DNA from: Prolixibacteraceae bacterium
GTDB taxonomy: Bacteria; Bacteroidota; Bacteroidia; Bacteroidales; Prolixibacteraceae
Direction of reading: 5' to 3'
NCBI GenBank assembly: GCA_003506435.1
Contig: DOAQ01000004.1
Location: 1 to 64,000 of the forward strand
DNA: 64,000 nt
The position numbers were made by a program, and so were the translations under genes. This document shows, in pieces, positions 27,416-37,636 of the stretch; position 1 is the first letter of the stretch; each line of letters starts with the position of its first letter. Under the pieces are notes generated by a model. That model made no database searches. It was not told where the DNA came from and saw only the letters and a program-made list of their open reading frames with translations.

Positions 27416-28796
27416 TTTTTTTCTCTGTCAGTATATTTTTTATCTTTTCTACCATCGTATCAATATCGCCCGCACCCATCATCAAGATGATGCCGGGTTT
27501 AAAATTCCGTGCGAGTTCCGGCAATTCTGCTTTTGTGCAGCGCACTTTATTGTTGTTTTTTATTTTCCGGAAAACCAAATCGGAAGTGACTCCCGGAATG
27601 GGTTCTTCACGAGCCGGATAAATATCCATCAGTACAACTTCGTCGAGCAAATCGAGGCTTTTTGCAAAACCATCGGCAAGATCACTGGTCCGACTGAATA
27701 AATGCGGTTGAAAAATTCCCGTTACAATTGCGCCTTTATACATATCCCGGACCGATGTGATCGTTGCCTTCAATTCTTCCGGATGATGTGCATAATCATC
27801 TATCAGAATATATTTCCCGGTTCGTAAATGAATATCGAACCTGCGTTTTACACCCTGATAGGTTGCCAGCGCTGTTTTCACTTCTTCCTGACCGGCTCCG
27901 GCCATCAATGCCATTGCCGATGCTGCAACTGCGTTTTCAACATTCATCAGGCCAGGATAATTAAGCACAAAATTCGGAATGATACCATCCGGGGTAAACA
28001 GGTCAAACTGATATGCTCCTTCCATCAAACGGATGTTTTGGGCATAAAAGTCTGCCTGTTCAGATAACGAATAAGAGTAATGCCGGATGTATTGATTGGT
28101 TGATTCACTAATTTTTAAACCTTTTTTGACCAGAGCCACACCTCCCGGTTTTACCTGACTCACAAACTGATTGAATGCTTCAATAATCGCTTCGTGTGTG
28201 CCGTATATTTCAAGATGGTCGGCATCCATTGAAGTAACCACTGCCATTGTGGGCTGCAACTGTAAAAATGAACGATCGAACTCATCAGCTTCGGTAACAA
28301 TAAACGGAGTTTCTTTTTCGGCCAGCAATAAGTTGGTCTGGTAATTTTTCGAAATGCCGCCCAAAATCGCGCTGCAATCCAGCGACGAATTTTTCAGTAT
28401 ATGGGCAATCATAGTTGACACCGAAGTTTTACCATGCGTGCCGGAAACCGCAATGCAGTGTAGCGGATTACAAATTATGCCCAGCACCTGCGACCGTTTT
28501 TTAATACTGAAATTATTTTCTTTCAGGAAATTGTACTCCCTGTGACTGGCCGGAATAGCCGGAGTGAGCACCACGAGCGTGTTTCCCGGGTTCATTCCGT
28601 GCGGAAGGGTTGCCGGATCGTCGGTATAATGCACATTAATCCCTTCGGCCTGCAACCTGCGGGTGAGTTCGGTTTCCACACGGTCGTAACCGGAGACTGC
28701 TTTGCCCAGATGTTTGAAATACCGGGCCAGCGCGCTCATCCCGATTCCACCGATACCGAGGAAATATACCTGTTCTATTTTATTAATATCTTGCAT
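27408..28796 (-). CDS. murC: UDP-N-acetylmuramate--L-alanine ligase
   Basis: 462 residues. The N-terminal Rossmann part has YFLGIGGIGMSALARYF, the ATP loop is AVSGTHGKTSVSTMIAHI (about 111-128), and ADEFDRSFLQLQP plus IDDYAHHPEEL mark the central and C-terminal domains. It adds L-Ala to UDP-MurNAc, the first peptide step of peptidoglycan synthesis. The gene abuts murG directly (stop and start adjacent) and overlaps ftsQ. Confidence 0.97.
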   Translation of the reverse strand: MQDINKIEQVYFLGIGGIGMSALARYFKHLGKAVSGYDRVETELTRRLQAEGINVHYTDDPATLPHGMNPGNTLVVLTPAIPASHREYNFLKENNFSIKKRSQVLGIICNPLHCIAVSGTHGKTSVSTMIAHILKNSSLDCSAILGGISKNYQTNLLLAEKETPFIVTEADEFDRSFLQLQPTMAVVTSMDADHLEIYGTHEAIIEAFNQFVSQVKPGGVALVKKGLKISESTNQYIRHYSYSLSEQADFYAQNIRLMEGAYQFDLFTPDGIIPNFVLNYPGLMNVENAVAASAMALMAGAGQEEVKTALATYQGVKRRFDIHLRTGKYILIDDYAHHPEELKATITSVRDMYKGAIVTGIFQPHLFSRTSDLADGFAKSLDLLDEVVLMDIYPAREEPIPGVTSDLVFRKIKNNNKVRCTKAELPELARNFKPGIILMMGAGDIDTMVEKIKNILTEKKNA

Positions 28797-29900
28797 CTAT
28801 CTTTTCAATTCGTTCAGAATAACATCCACAATTTCTTTTGCTGCATCGGGTTTCGCCAGTTTCAGGATATTTTCACTCAATAATTGTAACTGCTTTTCAT
28901 CATTCACCAGCCTGAAGGTTTCCTGCCACAACTGATCTTTCGCATCCGCATCTTTGATCATCACGGCAGCGTTGTTTTTCACTAGCGACATCGCATTTTT
29001 CGTCTGGTGATCTTCGGCCACATTAGGCGATGGCACCAAAACCGAAGGTTTTCCAAGCAAACAAAGTTCAGAAATAGTTCCGGCGCCAGCTCTCGAAATT
29101 ACCACATCGGCAATTGCATACGCCCAATCCATGCGGCTCACAAATTCGTTTACTTTCAAATTTTCCGGTTTTCCGGTTTTTAATTTTTCCTGAATATCGT
29201 TATAATAGTATTTCCCGGTTTGCCAGATGATTTGCACACCGGAATTTTCAATCAATTCGAGATTTGCGAACACACTTTCGTTTAATGTACGGGCGCCGAG
29301 ACTGCCGCCCACCATTAAAACCACCGGGTGTCCGGCTTTCAGTCCGAAATAGTTCAGCGCTTCATCTTTGTTCGCTACTTTTTCGAGCAGGTTTTTACGG
29401 ATTGGGTTGCCTGTCAGTACAATTTTTTCAGCCGGAAAATATTTTTCCATTTCCGGATAGGCGACACAAATTTTGCGCACTTTCGAAGCCAGCAATTTAT
29501 TGGTGACCCCGGCATACGAATTCTGTTCCTGTAAAATGGCCGGAATACCTTTTCGAACAGCCGCTTTCAGCAACGGTCCACTGGCGTATCCGCCCACTCC
29601 AATCGCCACATCGGGTTGGAAATCCTTTATTATTTGCCGTGCCTTTTTCAGACTTTTATATAGTTTGATAAAAAAAGTGAACATCGTGAGGGAAGGCTTT
29701 CGCGGAAAACCCATCACGGGCAACCCCTCAATGCGATATCCGGCAGCCGGTACACGTTCCATCTCCATTCGTCCCAGCGCACCCACAAAAAGAATATCGG
29801 CATCGGGAACGCGCTCTTTCATCTCGTTCGCAATGGAAATGGCTGGAAAAATATGTCCCCCGGTTCCTCCTCCGCTGATTATGACCTTAATTTTATTCAT
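28797..29900 (-). CDS. murG: UDP-GlcNAc:lipid I N-acetylglucosaminyltransferase
   Basis: 367 residues. Opening ISGGGTGGHIFPAISIANEM is the glycine-rich acceptor loop. GVGGYASGPLLKAA and the C-terminal donor site with ISRAGAGTISELCLLGKPSVLVPSP are diagnostic. MurG converts lipid I to lipid II at the inner face of the membrane. It is preceded by a 66-bp gap after ftsW that contains heptanucleotide repeats (29934-29961). Confidence 0.97.
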   Translation of the reverse strand: MNKIKVIISGGGTGGHIFPAISIANEMKERVPDADILFVGALGRMEMERVPAAGYRIEGLPVMGFPRKPSLTMFTFFIKLYKSLKKARQIIKDFQPDVAIGVGGYASGPLLKAAVRKGIPAILQEQNSYAGVTNKLLASKVRKICVAYPEMEKYFPAEKIVLTGNPIRKNLLEKVANKDEALNYFGLKAGHPVVLMVGGSLGARTLNESVFANLELIENSGVQIIWQTGKYYYNDIQEKLKTGKPENLKVNEFVSRMDWAYAIADVVISRAGAGTISELCLLGKPSVLVPSPNVAEDHQTKNAMSLVKNNAAVMIKDADAKDQLWQETFRLVNDEKQLQLLSENILKLAKPDAAKEIVDVILNELKR

Positions 29901-29933
29901 TCAATGTTTTTAAGCGCCGAGCTTTCACTTCTG

Positions 29934-29961
29934 CTTACTACTTACTACTTTTTACTTACTA
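29934..29961. repeat. heptanucleotide repeat between ftsW and murG
   Basis: Four 7-bp units read CTTACTA, CTTACTA, CTTTTTA and CTTACTA on the plus strand, starting 33 bp upstream of the murG start codon. They are one of several heptamer runs in this window. Confidence 0.7.
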
Positions 29962-29966
29962 CTATA

Positions 29967-31166
29967 TCATAATGCCTGATCTTCATCCGGTGTATCAATG
30001 GTCACCAGTTGTTCCTCTGCTTCTTTTTGTTTGTTGTTATGATAGCTCACTGTTAAAATCGCCCCAAATGCGACGGCTGTGAACAGCATCGATGTACCTC
30101 CCAGACTTATCCAGGGAAGTGGTTGCCCGGTTACCGGAACCACCCCACTTGATACTGCCATGTTTATGAATGCCTGAAAAACCAACACCAGTACCAGCCC
30201 TGTTACTAAAAATGCAGGGAAAGTACGGTCCGACTTTCGTACAATAACTACCCCCCGATAAAAGAATATCAGGTAAAGGAAGAGTACAAAAATTCCACCT
30301 ACAAAACCATATTCTTCAATAATGATGGAATAAATAAAGTCGTTGTACCCTGCTTCCATATAGTTGCTCACCTCGCTGTTTCCGGGACCTTTCCCCATCA
30401 ACCCGCCTTCATAAATAGCTAGTTTGGCAAAATCGGCCTGCGTGGTGCCTTCTTTCGAGTTGTCGTCGCCGTATATAAAGTCATCAATTCGCTCCTTGAA
30501 TGTATGGACGCGCCCGAAACTTTCAGGCAAAAAATCGGCTGCAAAATAGATGGTTACTGCCAGAGAAATGATTATTGCCAGTAACATGAAAAAATATTTC
30601 AGGGGGACCCGGGCAACAAAAAGCATGCACATAATGCTCCCGAAAATAAGGGCAGATGTTGAAATATTGCCAATAAAGATAATGCCGCAAATAACAGCGC
30701 TTACACCGGTAACCCAGAAGAATGCATGTCGTAATTCTTCTTTTGTTTTCTGGTATTTTGAAAGCATTTTGGAGGCATACATCACCAGTGAAATTTTAGC
30801 CAGTTCGGAGGGTTGAAAACTGATCATCCAAAAGGTTAACGTCCTTGATGTTTCCTTACTTCCATCGATTTTATACTGGACAAATGCAGCAATCAGTGCG
30901 ACGAACGTTACACCCACCATCAGATTCGCAAAAATGGAATAAATTTTCACAGGCACCACATTCACCAAAAATATCATCAACCCGATGCCAAGCCCTATAA
31001 ATACCAACTGACGGAACAGGTAGTATCCGGTGTTCCCGCCGGCAACCTTGTAGGCCAGTTTCCCGGTAGCGCTGTAAACGATTAGCAGCGAAATCAGCGA
31101 AAGGAAGATCAGCACAATCCACAAAACCTTGTCACCTTTAAATATTTTACCTATTGAAAAATTCAT
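29967..31166 (-). CDS. ftsW: peptidoglycan glycosyltransferase / SEDS protein FtsW
   Basis: 399 residues with about ten membrane segments. SEDS-family landmarks are FQPSELAKISLVMYASKML, the extracytoplasmic segment near GKGPGNSEVSNYMEAGYNDF and the end motif PVTGQPLPWISLGGTSMLFTA. FtsW polymerises glycan strands with its partner FtsI, which is encoded in the same cluster. Standard position between murD and murG. Confidence 0.96.
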   Translation of the reverse strand: MNFSIGKIFKGDKVLWIVLIFLSLISLLIVYSATGKLAYKVAGGNTGYYLFRQLVFIGLGIGLMIFLVNVVPVKIYSIFANLMVGVTFVALIAAFVQYKIDGSKETSRTLTFWMISFQPSELAKISLVMYASKMLSKYQKTKEELRHAFFWVTGVSAVICGIIFIGNISTSALIFGSIMCMLFVARVPLKYFFMLLAIIISLAVTIYFAADFLPESFGRVHTFKERIDDFIYGDDNSKEGTTQADFAKLAIYEGGLMGKGPGNSEVSNYMEAGYNDFIYSIIIEEYGFVGGIFVLFLYLIFFYRGVVIVRKSDRTFPAFLVTGLVLVLVFQAFINMAVSSGVVPVTGQPLPWISLGGTSMLFTAVAFGAILTVSYHNNKQKEAEEQLVTIDTPDEDQAL

Positions 31167-31187
31167 TCTCTCTAATTCTGATTTTTG

Positions 31188-32525
31188 CTATAAATCCCTG
31201 ACCGCAGTTTTAAACTGACGCCCGCGATCTTCGTAATTTTCAAACAGATCGAAGCTGGCACAGGCAGGCGAAAGCAATACTGCATCGCCATCTTTTGCCA
31301 GATAATAGGCCGAACGCACTGCGTCAACCATACTGCGGGTTTCCACGATATCGGGAACCACTTCTTTAAACGCTTTGATGATCTTGGCATTATCTTTTCC
31401 CAGACAAACAATGGCTTTCACCTTACTGCGGGCCAGATCCAAAAGTTCATCGTAATTGTTGCCTTTGTCGATTCCGCCAACAATCCACACAGTTTTCTTG
31501 GTCATACTCTCAAGCGCATACCAGGTTGAATTCACGTTGGTGGCTTTCGAATCGTTGATGAAATCGATGCCGTGCACTTTCAGGAAACGTTCCAGACGAT
31601 GCTCAACACCTTTAAACTCGGCCAGACTCTCACGAATGTTTTCATTCCTGATTTGCAACACCATTCCAGCCAGGCCGGCTGCCATCGAGTTGTAGGTGTT
31701 GTGTTTCCCTTGTAACGAAATATCAAGTATTGACATGCTAAATGTATTTTGTTCCCAATTAATGATCATGTTATTTTGTTCCAGGCCAGCCCCGTTTTCC
31801 CTGGGTTCTCCCAGTGAGAATGCGGCTTTGCACGCAGTTATTTTTATTTTTTTCAATTCTGAAAGAATGACCGGATCGTCGGCACAGTAGATAAAAACGT
31901 CTTTTTCGGTCTGGTTCTGAAGAATCCGGAATTTTGAATCGACATAGTTTTGCATCTGGTAATCGTAGCGGTCGAGATGGTCGGGAGTAATATTGAGCAG
32001 AACAGCAATATCGGCTTTGAAGTCGTACATGTTGTCCAACTGAAAGCTGCTCAGTTCGATCACGTAATAATCGAAGTTTTCTTCAGCCACCTGCCATGCA
32101 AGGCTGCGTCCCACGTTTCCGGCCAAACCCACATTAAAACCTGCTTTTTGCAGCAGATGATAAGTGAGCATGGTTGTTGTGGTTTTTCCGTTGCTACCGG
32201 TTATGCAAATCATTTTTGCTGAAGTGAATTTTCCGGCGTATTCTATTTCAGAAAGAACCGGAATGTGTTTCTCCTTCATCTTTTTGATGATCGGTGCCTT
32301 TTCCGGAATACCCGGGCTTTTCACAACAAACGCGGCGTTCAGGATCAATTCTTCGGTATGTTTTCCTTCTTCGAAAGCAATTTTATAGTCTTGAAGAACC
32401 TGCCTGTATTTTTCGCTGATGGCCGACAAATCGGACACAAACACATCATTTCCCTGCTTTTTTGCAAGAATTGCTGCACCTGTTCCGCTTTCACCTGCTC
32501 CTAATATGACTATCTTTTGCGGCAT
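31188..32525 (-). CDS. murD: UDP-N-acetylmuramoylalanine--D-glutamate ligase
   Basis: 445 residues. N-terminal nucleotide-binding fold VILGAGESGTGAAILAKKQG, ATP loop CITGSNGKTTTTMLTYHLLQ (about 109-128), NITPDHLDRYDYQMQNYVDSK, and the C-terminal signature FINDSKATNVNSTWYALESM. It adds D-Glu to UDP-MurNAc-L-Ala. It is separated by only 3 bp from mraY. Confidence 0.97.
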   Translation of the reverse strand: MPQKIVILGAGESGTGAAILAKKQGNDVFVSDLSAISEKYRQVLQDYKIAFEEGKHTEELILNAAFVVKSPGIPEKAPIIKKMKEKHIPVLSEIEYAGKFTSAKMICITGSNGKTTTTMLTYHLLQKAGFNVGLAGNVGRSLAWQVAEENFDYYVIELSSFQLDNMYDFKADIAVLLNITPDHLDRYDYQMQNYVDSKFRILQNQTEKDVFIYCADDPVILSELKKIKITACKAAFSLGEPRENGAGLEQNNMIINWEQNTFSMSILDISLQGKHNTYNSMAAGLAGMVLQIRNENIRESLAEFKGVEHRLERFLKVHGIDFINDSKATNVNSTWYALESMTKKTVWIVGGIDKGNNYDELLDLARSKVKAIVCLGKDNAKIIKAFKEVVPDIVETRSMVDAVRSAYYLAKDGDAVLLSPACASFDLFENYEDRGRQFKTAVRDL

Positions 32526-32528
32526 CGT

Positions 32529-33782
32529 TTATCGCATTTTCAAGGTTACAATAGTTATTACTGCCAGGATAATCCCGACAATCCAGAAACGGGTTACAAT
32601 TTTCGCTTCAGGAATTCCTTTTTTCTGATAATGGTGATGGATCGGACTCATCAGGAATACCCTGCGTCCCTCGCCATACTTGCGTTTGGTATATTTAAAC
32701 CAGGCCACCTGAATCATCACTGATAAATTTTCAATAAGAAAAATTCCGCAGAGAATAGGTATCAAAAACTCTTTACGGATAATGACTGCAAAAACGGCCA
32801 GCGCCCCGCCCAGTGCAAGGCTGCCGGTATCGCCCATAAAAACCTGGGCCGGATATGAATTGTACCACAGAAAACCAACGGTGGCGCCAATAAATGCAGC
32901 GATATAAACCGACAGTTCGCCCACCTGCGGGATATACATGATATTCAGATAGTCGGCATAAATAATGTTACCGCTTACGTACGCCAGAATTCCGAATGTT
33001 GCCCCGCTGATAGCCGATGTGCCTGTTGCCAGGCCATCAATTCCGTCGGTTAAGTTCGAGGCATTGGAAACGGCCGTGATTATTAAAATGATAATGATAC
33101 CATAAATCAGCCATGCTGCTATTTTTCGGGAGTTTTCGCCCATAAACGAAACCAGCCATGCATAATCGAATTCGTGATTTTTAATAAATGGAATAGTCGT
33201 CTTTGTCGACTTGGTTTCCTTCGTCACAAATTGTACTTGCTGCTGTCCGGTTTCCTGATTCACCAGAATCTCTTTTCTGAAATCTCCGTGTATATCGCGC
33301 TGTTTCTCGCGTACCACTACTTCATCGGAAAAAAACAGAGTAGCTGCCACAATAACGCCCAAACTAACCTGTCCGAGAATTTTGAATTTTCCGGCCAGCC
33401 CTTTTTTGTCTTTCAGAAATACCTTTATATAGTCGTCGGCAAACCCGATTAATCCGAGCCATATAGTGGTAATCAGCATCAGCAGGATATAAATGTTATC
33501 GAGTTGGGCAAATAAGATCGTCGGTATAATAATGGAAGCCAGGATGATTAGCCCACCCATGGTCGGCGTGCCTTTTTTCTGAAGCTGGCCTTCCAGTCCC
33601 AGATCGCGCACTTCTTCCCCAATTTGCTTTCGCTGCAGGAAACCAATCAGTTTTTTCCCAAACGCCATGGTTATCAGCAACGAAGTAATAATGGCCGCAC
33701 CGGCGCGAAACGAAATGTATTGAAACATTCCGACACCGGGCAGGTCAAAGTCTTTTAGCAAATCGTATAAATAATAAATCAT
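32529..33782 (-). CDS. mraY: phospho-N-acetylmuramoyl-pentapeptide-transferase
   Basis: 417 residues with about ten membrane segments and the longer periplasmic/cytoplasmic loop (about 150-200) typical of the Bacteroidota enzyme. Catalytic motifs include GLIGFADDYIKV, NASNLTDGIDGLATG and FLMSPIHHHYQKKG. It makes lipid I from UDP-MurNAc-pentapeptide and undecaprenyl phosphate. Confidence 0.97.
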   Translation of the reverse strand: MIYYLYDLLKDFDLPGVGMFQYISFRAGAAIITSLLITMAFGKKLIGFLQRKQIGEEVRDLGLEGQLQKKGTPTMGGLIILASIIIPTILFAQLDNIYILLMLITTIWLGLIGFADDYIKVFLKDKKGLAGKFKILGQVSLGVIVAATLFFSDEVVVREKQRDIHGDFRKEILVNQETGQQQVQFVTKETKSTKTTIPFIKNHEFDYAWLVSFMGENSRKIAAWLIYGIIIILIITAVSNASNLTDGIDGLATGTSAISGATFGILAYVSGNIIYADYLNIMYIPQVGELSVYIAAFIGATVGFLWYNSYPAQVFMGDTGSLALGGALAVFAVIIRKEFLIPILCGIFLIENLSVMIQVAWFKYTKRKYGEGRRVFLMSPIHHHYQKKGIPEAKIVTRFWIVGIILAVITIVTLKMR

Positions 33783-33794
33783 AAGGCCGCCGGA

Positions 33795-35252
33795 TTAGTT
33801 ATTATTGAAAATTTCGTTGATCACTTCCTTATCGTCAAAATGATATTTCACCCCTTTAATTTCCTGATAATCTTCGTGTCCTTTGCCAGCCACCAGAATA
33901 ATGTCGCCGGGCTGTGCCAGCATGCAGGCCGTACGAATAGCCTCTTTGCGGTTTTCAATAGCCAGCACTTTCTGTTTTTGGTGTGCTTCAATCCCTGCCT
34001 GCATGTCACGGATAATGTCGGCCGGTTCTTCCGAACGCGGGTTGTCCGACGTCAGGATCACTTTGTTGCTTAGGTTCGCTGCTTCCCAAGCCATCTTTGG
34101 GCGTTTGGTTTTGTCGCGGTCGCCACCGGCGCCAACAACGGTAATCAGTTGTTCGTTGCCCGTGCGTATTTCCGTTATTCCTGAAAGTACATTTTTCAGG
34201 GCATCGGGAGTATGAGCGTAATCGACCACTGCATATTTGCCTTCGGGCGAACGCAAAATTTCGAAGCGCCCGGCTACCGGCCTCAAATCACTGATGATCG
34301 GCAAAACTTCTTCGTTCGGTTCCCCGAGCAAAAGAGCAGCGCCATAAACAGCCATCAAATTATACGCATTGAAAACACCTGTAAAATGTGTCCACACGTC
34401 CTTTCCTTCAATACTCAGCAACATTCCGTCGAAATGTTTTTCCAGAATTTTGCAATGAAAATCGGACAACGTACGAAGTGAATAACTTTGTTTTTTCGCC
34501 ACGGTATTTTGCAGCATCACTGCACCGTTTTTATCATCAATATTGGTTAATGCGAAGGCTTCTTTGGGAAGCTGATCGAAGAATGCTTTCTTGGCTTTGA
34601 GGTATTCTGCAAATGTTTGATGATAATCGAGATGATCGTGTGTGAGGTTGGTGAAGATACCGCCTGCAAATTTTATTCCGGCAATGCGTTCCTGGTGAAT
34701 GGCATGCGAGCTGACTTCCATAAAACAGTATTCGCAACCGGCTTCCGCCATTTTCGCCATCAGCGACTGAATTGCAATGGCATCGGGAGTGGTATGTGTG
34801 GCCGGAAATTCTTCCGTTCCAACGTAATATTTAATAGTAGAAATTAAACCGGCTTTGTAGCCCAGTTTTATGAACATTTTATACAAAAGAGTGGCAATTG
34901 TTGTTTTGCCGTTGGTTCCGGTAACACCCACTACTTTCAGGTTTTCTGAAGGATTTCCGTAATAGGCGGCAGCGATTTTTCCGATTGCGGCCTGCCCGTT
35001 TTTCACCTGAACATATACCACCGGGGCGATTTTTATTTCGGGCATGGTTTCGCAAATAATCGCAGATGCGCCCAGTTCAATCGCTTTGTCGATATATAAA
35101 TGACCGTCGGAATGTACTCCTTTGGCAGCAATAAAAACATCGTCAGCTTCAACTTTCCGCGAGTCAAACTGAATCTGCCGTACCGGGCAATTCAAGTCGC
35201 CGTATACTTCGCTGATTTCAACTCCCTGCAATATGTTGTTTAAATATCTCAT
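33795..35252 (-). CDS. murE: UDP-N-acetylmuramoyl-L-alanyl-D-glutamate--2,6-diaminopimelate ligase
   Basis: 485 residues. ATP loop GVTGTNGKTTIATLLYKMF, FTNLTHDHLDYHQTFAEYL, and the substrate-selecting DNPRSEEP near residue 405, the form associated with meso-diaminopimelate rather than lysine. So the peptidoglycan is probably DAP type. The start codon is immediately preceded by two AAGGTAA heptamers on the coding strand (35266-35253). murF, which normally follows in other phyla, is not in this cluster, as usual for Bacteroidota. Confidence 0.97.
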   Translation of the reverse strand: MRYLNNILQGVEISEVYGDLNCPVRQIQFDSRKVEADDVFIAAKGVHSDGHLYIDKAIELGASAIICETMPEIKIAPVVYVQVKNGQAAIGKIAAAYYGNPSENLKVVGVTGTNGKTTIATLLYKMFIKLGYKAGLISTIKYYVGTEEFPATHTTPDAIAIQSLMAKMAEAGCEYCFMEVSSHAIHQERIAGIKFAGGIFTNLTHDHLDYHQTFAEYLKAKKAFFDQLPKEAFALTNIDDKNGAVMLQNTVAKKQSYSLRTLSDFHCKILEKHFDGMLLSIEGKDVWTHFTGVFNAYNLMAVYGAALLLGEPNEEVLPIISDLRPVAGRFEILRSPEGKYAVVDYAHTPDALKNVLSGITEIRTGNEQLITVVGAGGDRDKTKRPKMAWEAANLSNKVILTSDNPRSEEPADIIRDMQAGIEAHQKQKVLAIENRKEAIRTACMLAQPGDIILVAGKGHEDYQEIKGVKYHFDDKEVINEIFNNN

Positions 35253-35270
35253 TTACCTTTTACCTTTATT

Positions 35271-37634
35271 CTATGATGTTTTCTTCGCCGTGTTTCCCTT
35301 GTTGTTTTTCGACTTGCTGCCCGTCTTCGTATTGCTTTTTGCTGCCGGCTTATTCGTTTTCGCAGTTGTTTTATTTGTTTTAACCTGAGGTTTTACATTT
35401 TGTACCGCTGGCTTTTGGACAACCGGTTGAGCAGGAATCATCTCATTGACCTTTGTTGTGTCTTTCAGCATTGCATCGGCGAGGGCGAGGCTGTCCCTGA
35501 TTATCGGGTTGGCAACCATCGCCAGTTCCAGCAGTATTGTTTCCCCGTTAATTATTGTCGCCCCCGAATCAATTGATTGTTTGATAACCTCTCCGAAGCC
35601 ATTCATTTTCACTTTCAGTCCCGATGTTTCAAGCAGGTACAATGCATCGATGGCTCCCATTCCACGGACATTGGGAACAACTCCTTCAGATAATTTAACT
35701 TCCGCCAGTTTCAGTTTTTCTTTATCCTGATTAACCGTCGTTAACTCTGATTTTGCCGCAGACGGATTCAGCTTCAGCCACATTTCACTGGCAACCAGGG
35801 TAATGTCATCTGTAAATCCGGGTTTCACGTACGGTGCAGGAACCGGCTCTTTCAGGACAGAATCTTTCGGTTCGAGGAAGGTTGCATAAACTTTGTCGGC
35901 CACTTCCCGGAATACAGGTCCTGCAACAGAACCTCCGTAATAAGCTCCCTGTGGCCCGACAATTACTACAATGCAGGAATATTTCGGATTATCGGCAGGA
36001 AAATACCCGGCAAAGGAAGCCTGGTAATTTTTCTTTCCGCCTTTTAAATATCCTTCATTGTCATAAGCAATTACTGCGGTTCCGGTTTTCCCTGCCAGTT
36101 CGTAATACGGGCTTTGAAGTGACCTGCCAGTCCCGTTTTTGCAAACGCCGCGCAACATACCCTGTGCTTTCAGCAAAGTTTGCTTTGAACAAATGGATGG
36201 GTTGATTATTTCTGTTTTGAAACTTTTTTGCAGAATCCCGTTTTCACGAATTTCGCTAACAAAACGGGGTTTCACCATTTTCCCGTTGTTTGCAACAGCA
36301 TTGTAAAATGTAAGGGTTTGAAGCGGGGTTATTTTTATTTCATAGCCGTGTGAAATCCAGGCCAGCGAAGGTCCCCACCAATCACTGTCGCCAGGATATT
36401 TAATAGTTGGAATTCCCTCACCCATAATGCCCAGACCAAGAGGTTTATTCAATCCAAATTGATAAAGGCGATCGATGAATTCTTTTTCTTTTCCGGTATA
36501 GAGTTGGGTTATAATTTTTGCTGTGCCTACGTTCGACGACAATTCGAAAATTCGTTTCATACTGATTACTCCATGTCCTCCGTGCCGGTAATCGCTGTCG
36601 TAAATTTTTTGTCCCGACACTTCCCAAACACCGCTGCCCGTATCAAATACATCGCTGGTATCGGCATAGCCATGTTCGAGAGCGACCATCAACGACATCA
36701 ATTTGAATGTTGAACCCGGTTCGCTGCAACCTGCATGGCCAAAAGCATAGTTGTACGTTTCACCGTAGGTTCCGTCTTTTCGGAGGCCAATGTTTGCAAT
36801 CGCTTTAATATCGCCGGTTGCTACCTCCATTACCACAGCAGTTCCCCACTTGGCCTGGCTTTTTTCCATCTGGCGCATCAGGGCGTTTTGCGCATAATCC
36901 TGGAGGTTGACATTCAGTGTGCTAATAATATCTTTCCCGTCTTGCGGCTCCGTCAAAGGCATATTAATCCAGCGTCCGGAGAAATTCCGTTTCAGTGCTT
37001 TGCCTGCTTCGCCTGCCAGATAACTTTCCTGCATCCCCTCGATACCCGTATAGCCAATATTTCCATGTACACCTCCAAAAACTCCTTTGTTTAATGTGCC
37101 AATGGTGCGGCTGGCCAACTCTTCGTGAGGTAAAATCCTTTTGTTCTCTGCAATGATTATCAACCCCGAGCCAAAAATCCGGCGGTCGAGGCTTCCCAGT
37201 TTTTTAAACTGCTGAAGTTCGCTATGGTTCAGGCGTTTTTCATCGATAAGAAACCAGCGGTTGCCTTTCTTAAATTCTGTTTGCAGCCGTGCCAGGTAGC
37301 GGGATTTCGAAGTCCCGAAGAATTTAGACATTTCCGAAGCGAACTGATCGGCACTCGTGTCAAACACATCGACGATCTTATCGGCTTTCAGGTCGAGCCT
37401 GATTTCATAATACGGGATCGAAGTAGCTAAAATACTTCCGTCATCGGCACAAATATTTCCACGTGCGGCAGGAATTTCAGCCGTATTTTCCTTTATGTCT
37501 CGTGCAATTTCTTTCCACCGGTCGGTTTTAAGGTTCTGGATTTTCAGGATACCCGCAGAAATAACAACAGCAAGCACCACTATTAAAAAATAGATGATGC
37601 CAAAGCGCATGATGATGTCTCTCCTGATTTCCAT
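35271..37634 (-). CDS. ftsI: FtsI-type penicillin-binding protein with PASTA domain
   Basis: 787 residues: membrane anchor (about 9-30), dimerisation domain, and a class B transpeptidase domain with SEPGSTFKLMSLMVAL (the SxxK serine), ELSSNVG (SxN) and AGKTGTAV (KTG). One PASTA domain follows (about 650-715, VPNVRGMGAIDALYLLETSG). The last ~65 residues are a Pro-, then Lys/Thr/Asn-rich low-complexity tail, unusual for an extracytoplasmic protein end. It cross-links septal peptidoglycan together with FtsW. It starts 2 bp after the ftsL-like stop. Confidence 0.95.
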   Translation of the reverse strand: MEIRRDIIMRFGIIYFLIVVLAVVISAGILKIQNLKTDRWKEIARDIKENTAEIPAARGNICADDGSILATSIPYYEIRLDLKADKIVDVFDTSADQFASEMSKFFGTSKSRYLARLQTEFKKGNRWFLIDEKRLNHSELQQFKKLGSLDRRIFGSGLIIIAENKRILPHEELASRTIGTLNKGVFGGVHGNIGYTGIEGMQESYLAGEAGKALKRNFSGRWINMPLTEPQDGKDIISTLNVNLQDYAQNALMRQMEKSQAKWGTAVVMEVATGDIKAIANIGLRKDGTYGETYNYAFGHAGCSEPGSTFKLMSLMVALEHGYADTSDVFDTGSGVWEVSGQKIYDSDYRHGGHGVISMKRIFELSSNVGTAKIITQLYTGKEKEFIDRLYQFGLNKPLGLGIMGEGIPTIKYPGDSDWWGPSLAWISHGYEIKITPLQTLTFYNAVANNGKMVKPRFVSEIRENGILQKSFKTEIINPSICSKQTLLKAQGMLRGVCKNGTGRSLQSPYYELAGKTGTAVIAYDNEGYLKGGKKNYQASFAGYFPADNPKYSCIVVIVGPQGAYYGGSVAGPVFREVADKVYATFLEPKDSVLKEPVPAPYVKPGFTDDITLVASEMWLKLNPSAAKSELTTVNQDKEKLKLAEVKLSEGVVPNVRGMGAIDALYLLETSGLKVKMNGFGEVIKQSIDSGATIINGETILLELAMVANPIIRDSLALADAMLKDTTKVNEMIPAQPVVQKPAVQNVKPQVKTNKTTAKTNKPAAKSNTKTGSKSKNNKGNTAKKTS

Positions 37635-37636
37635 TC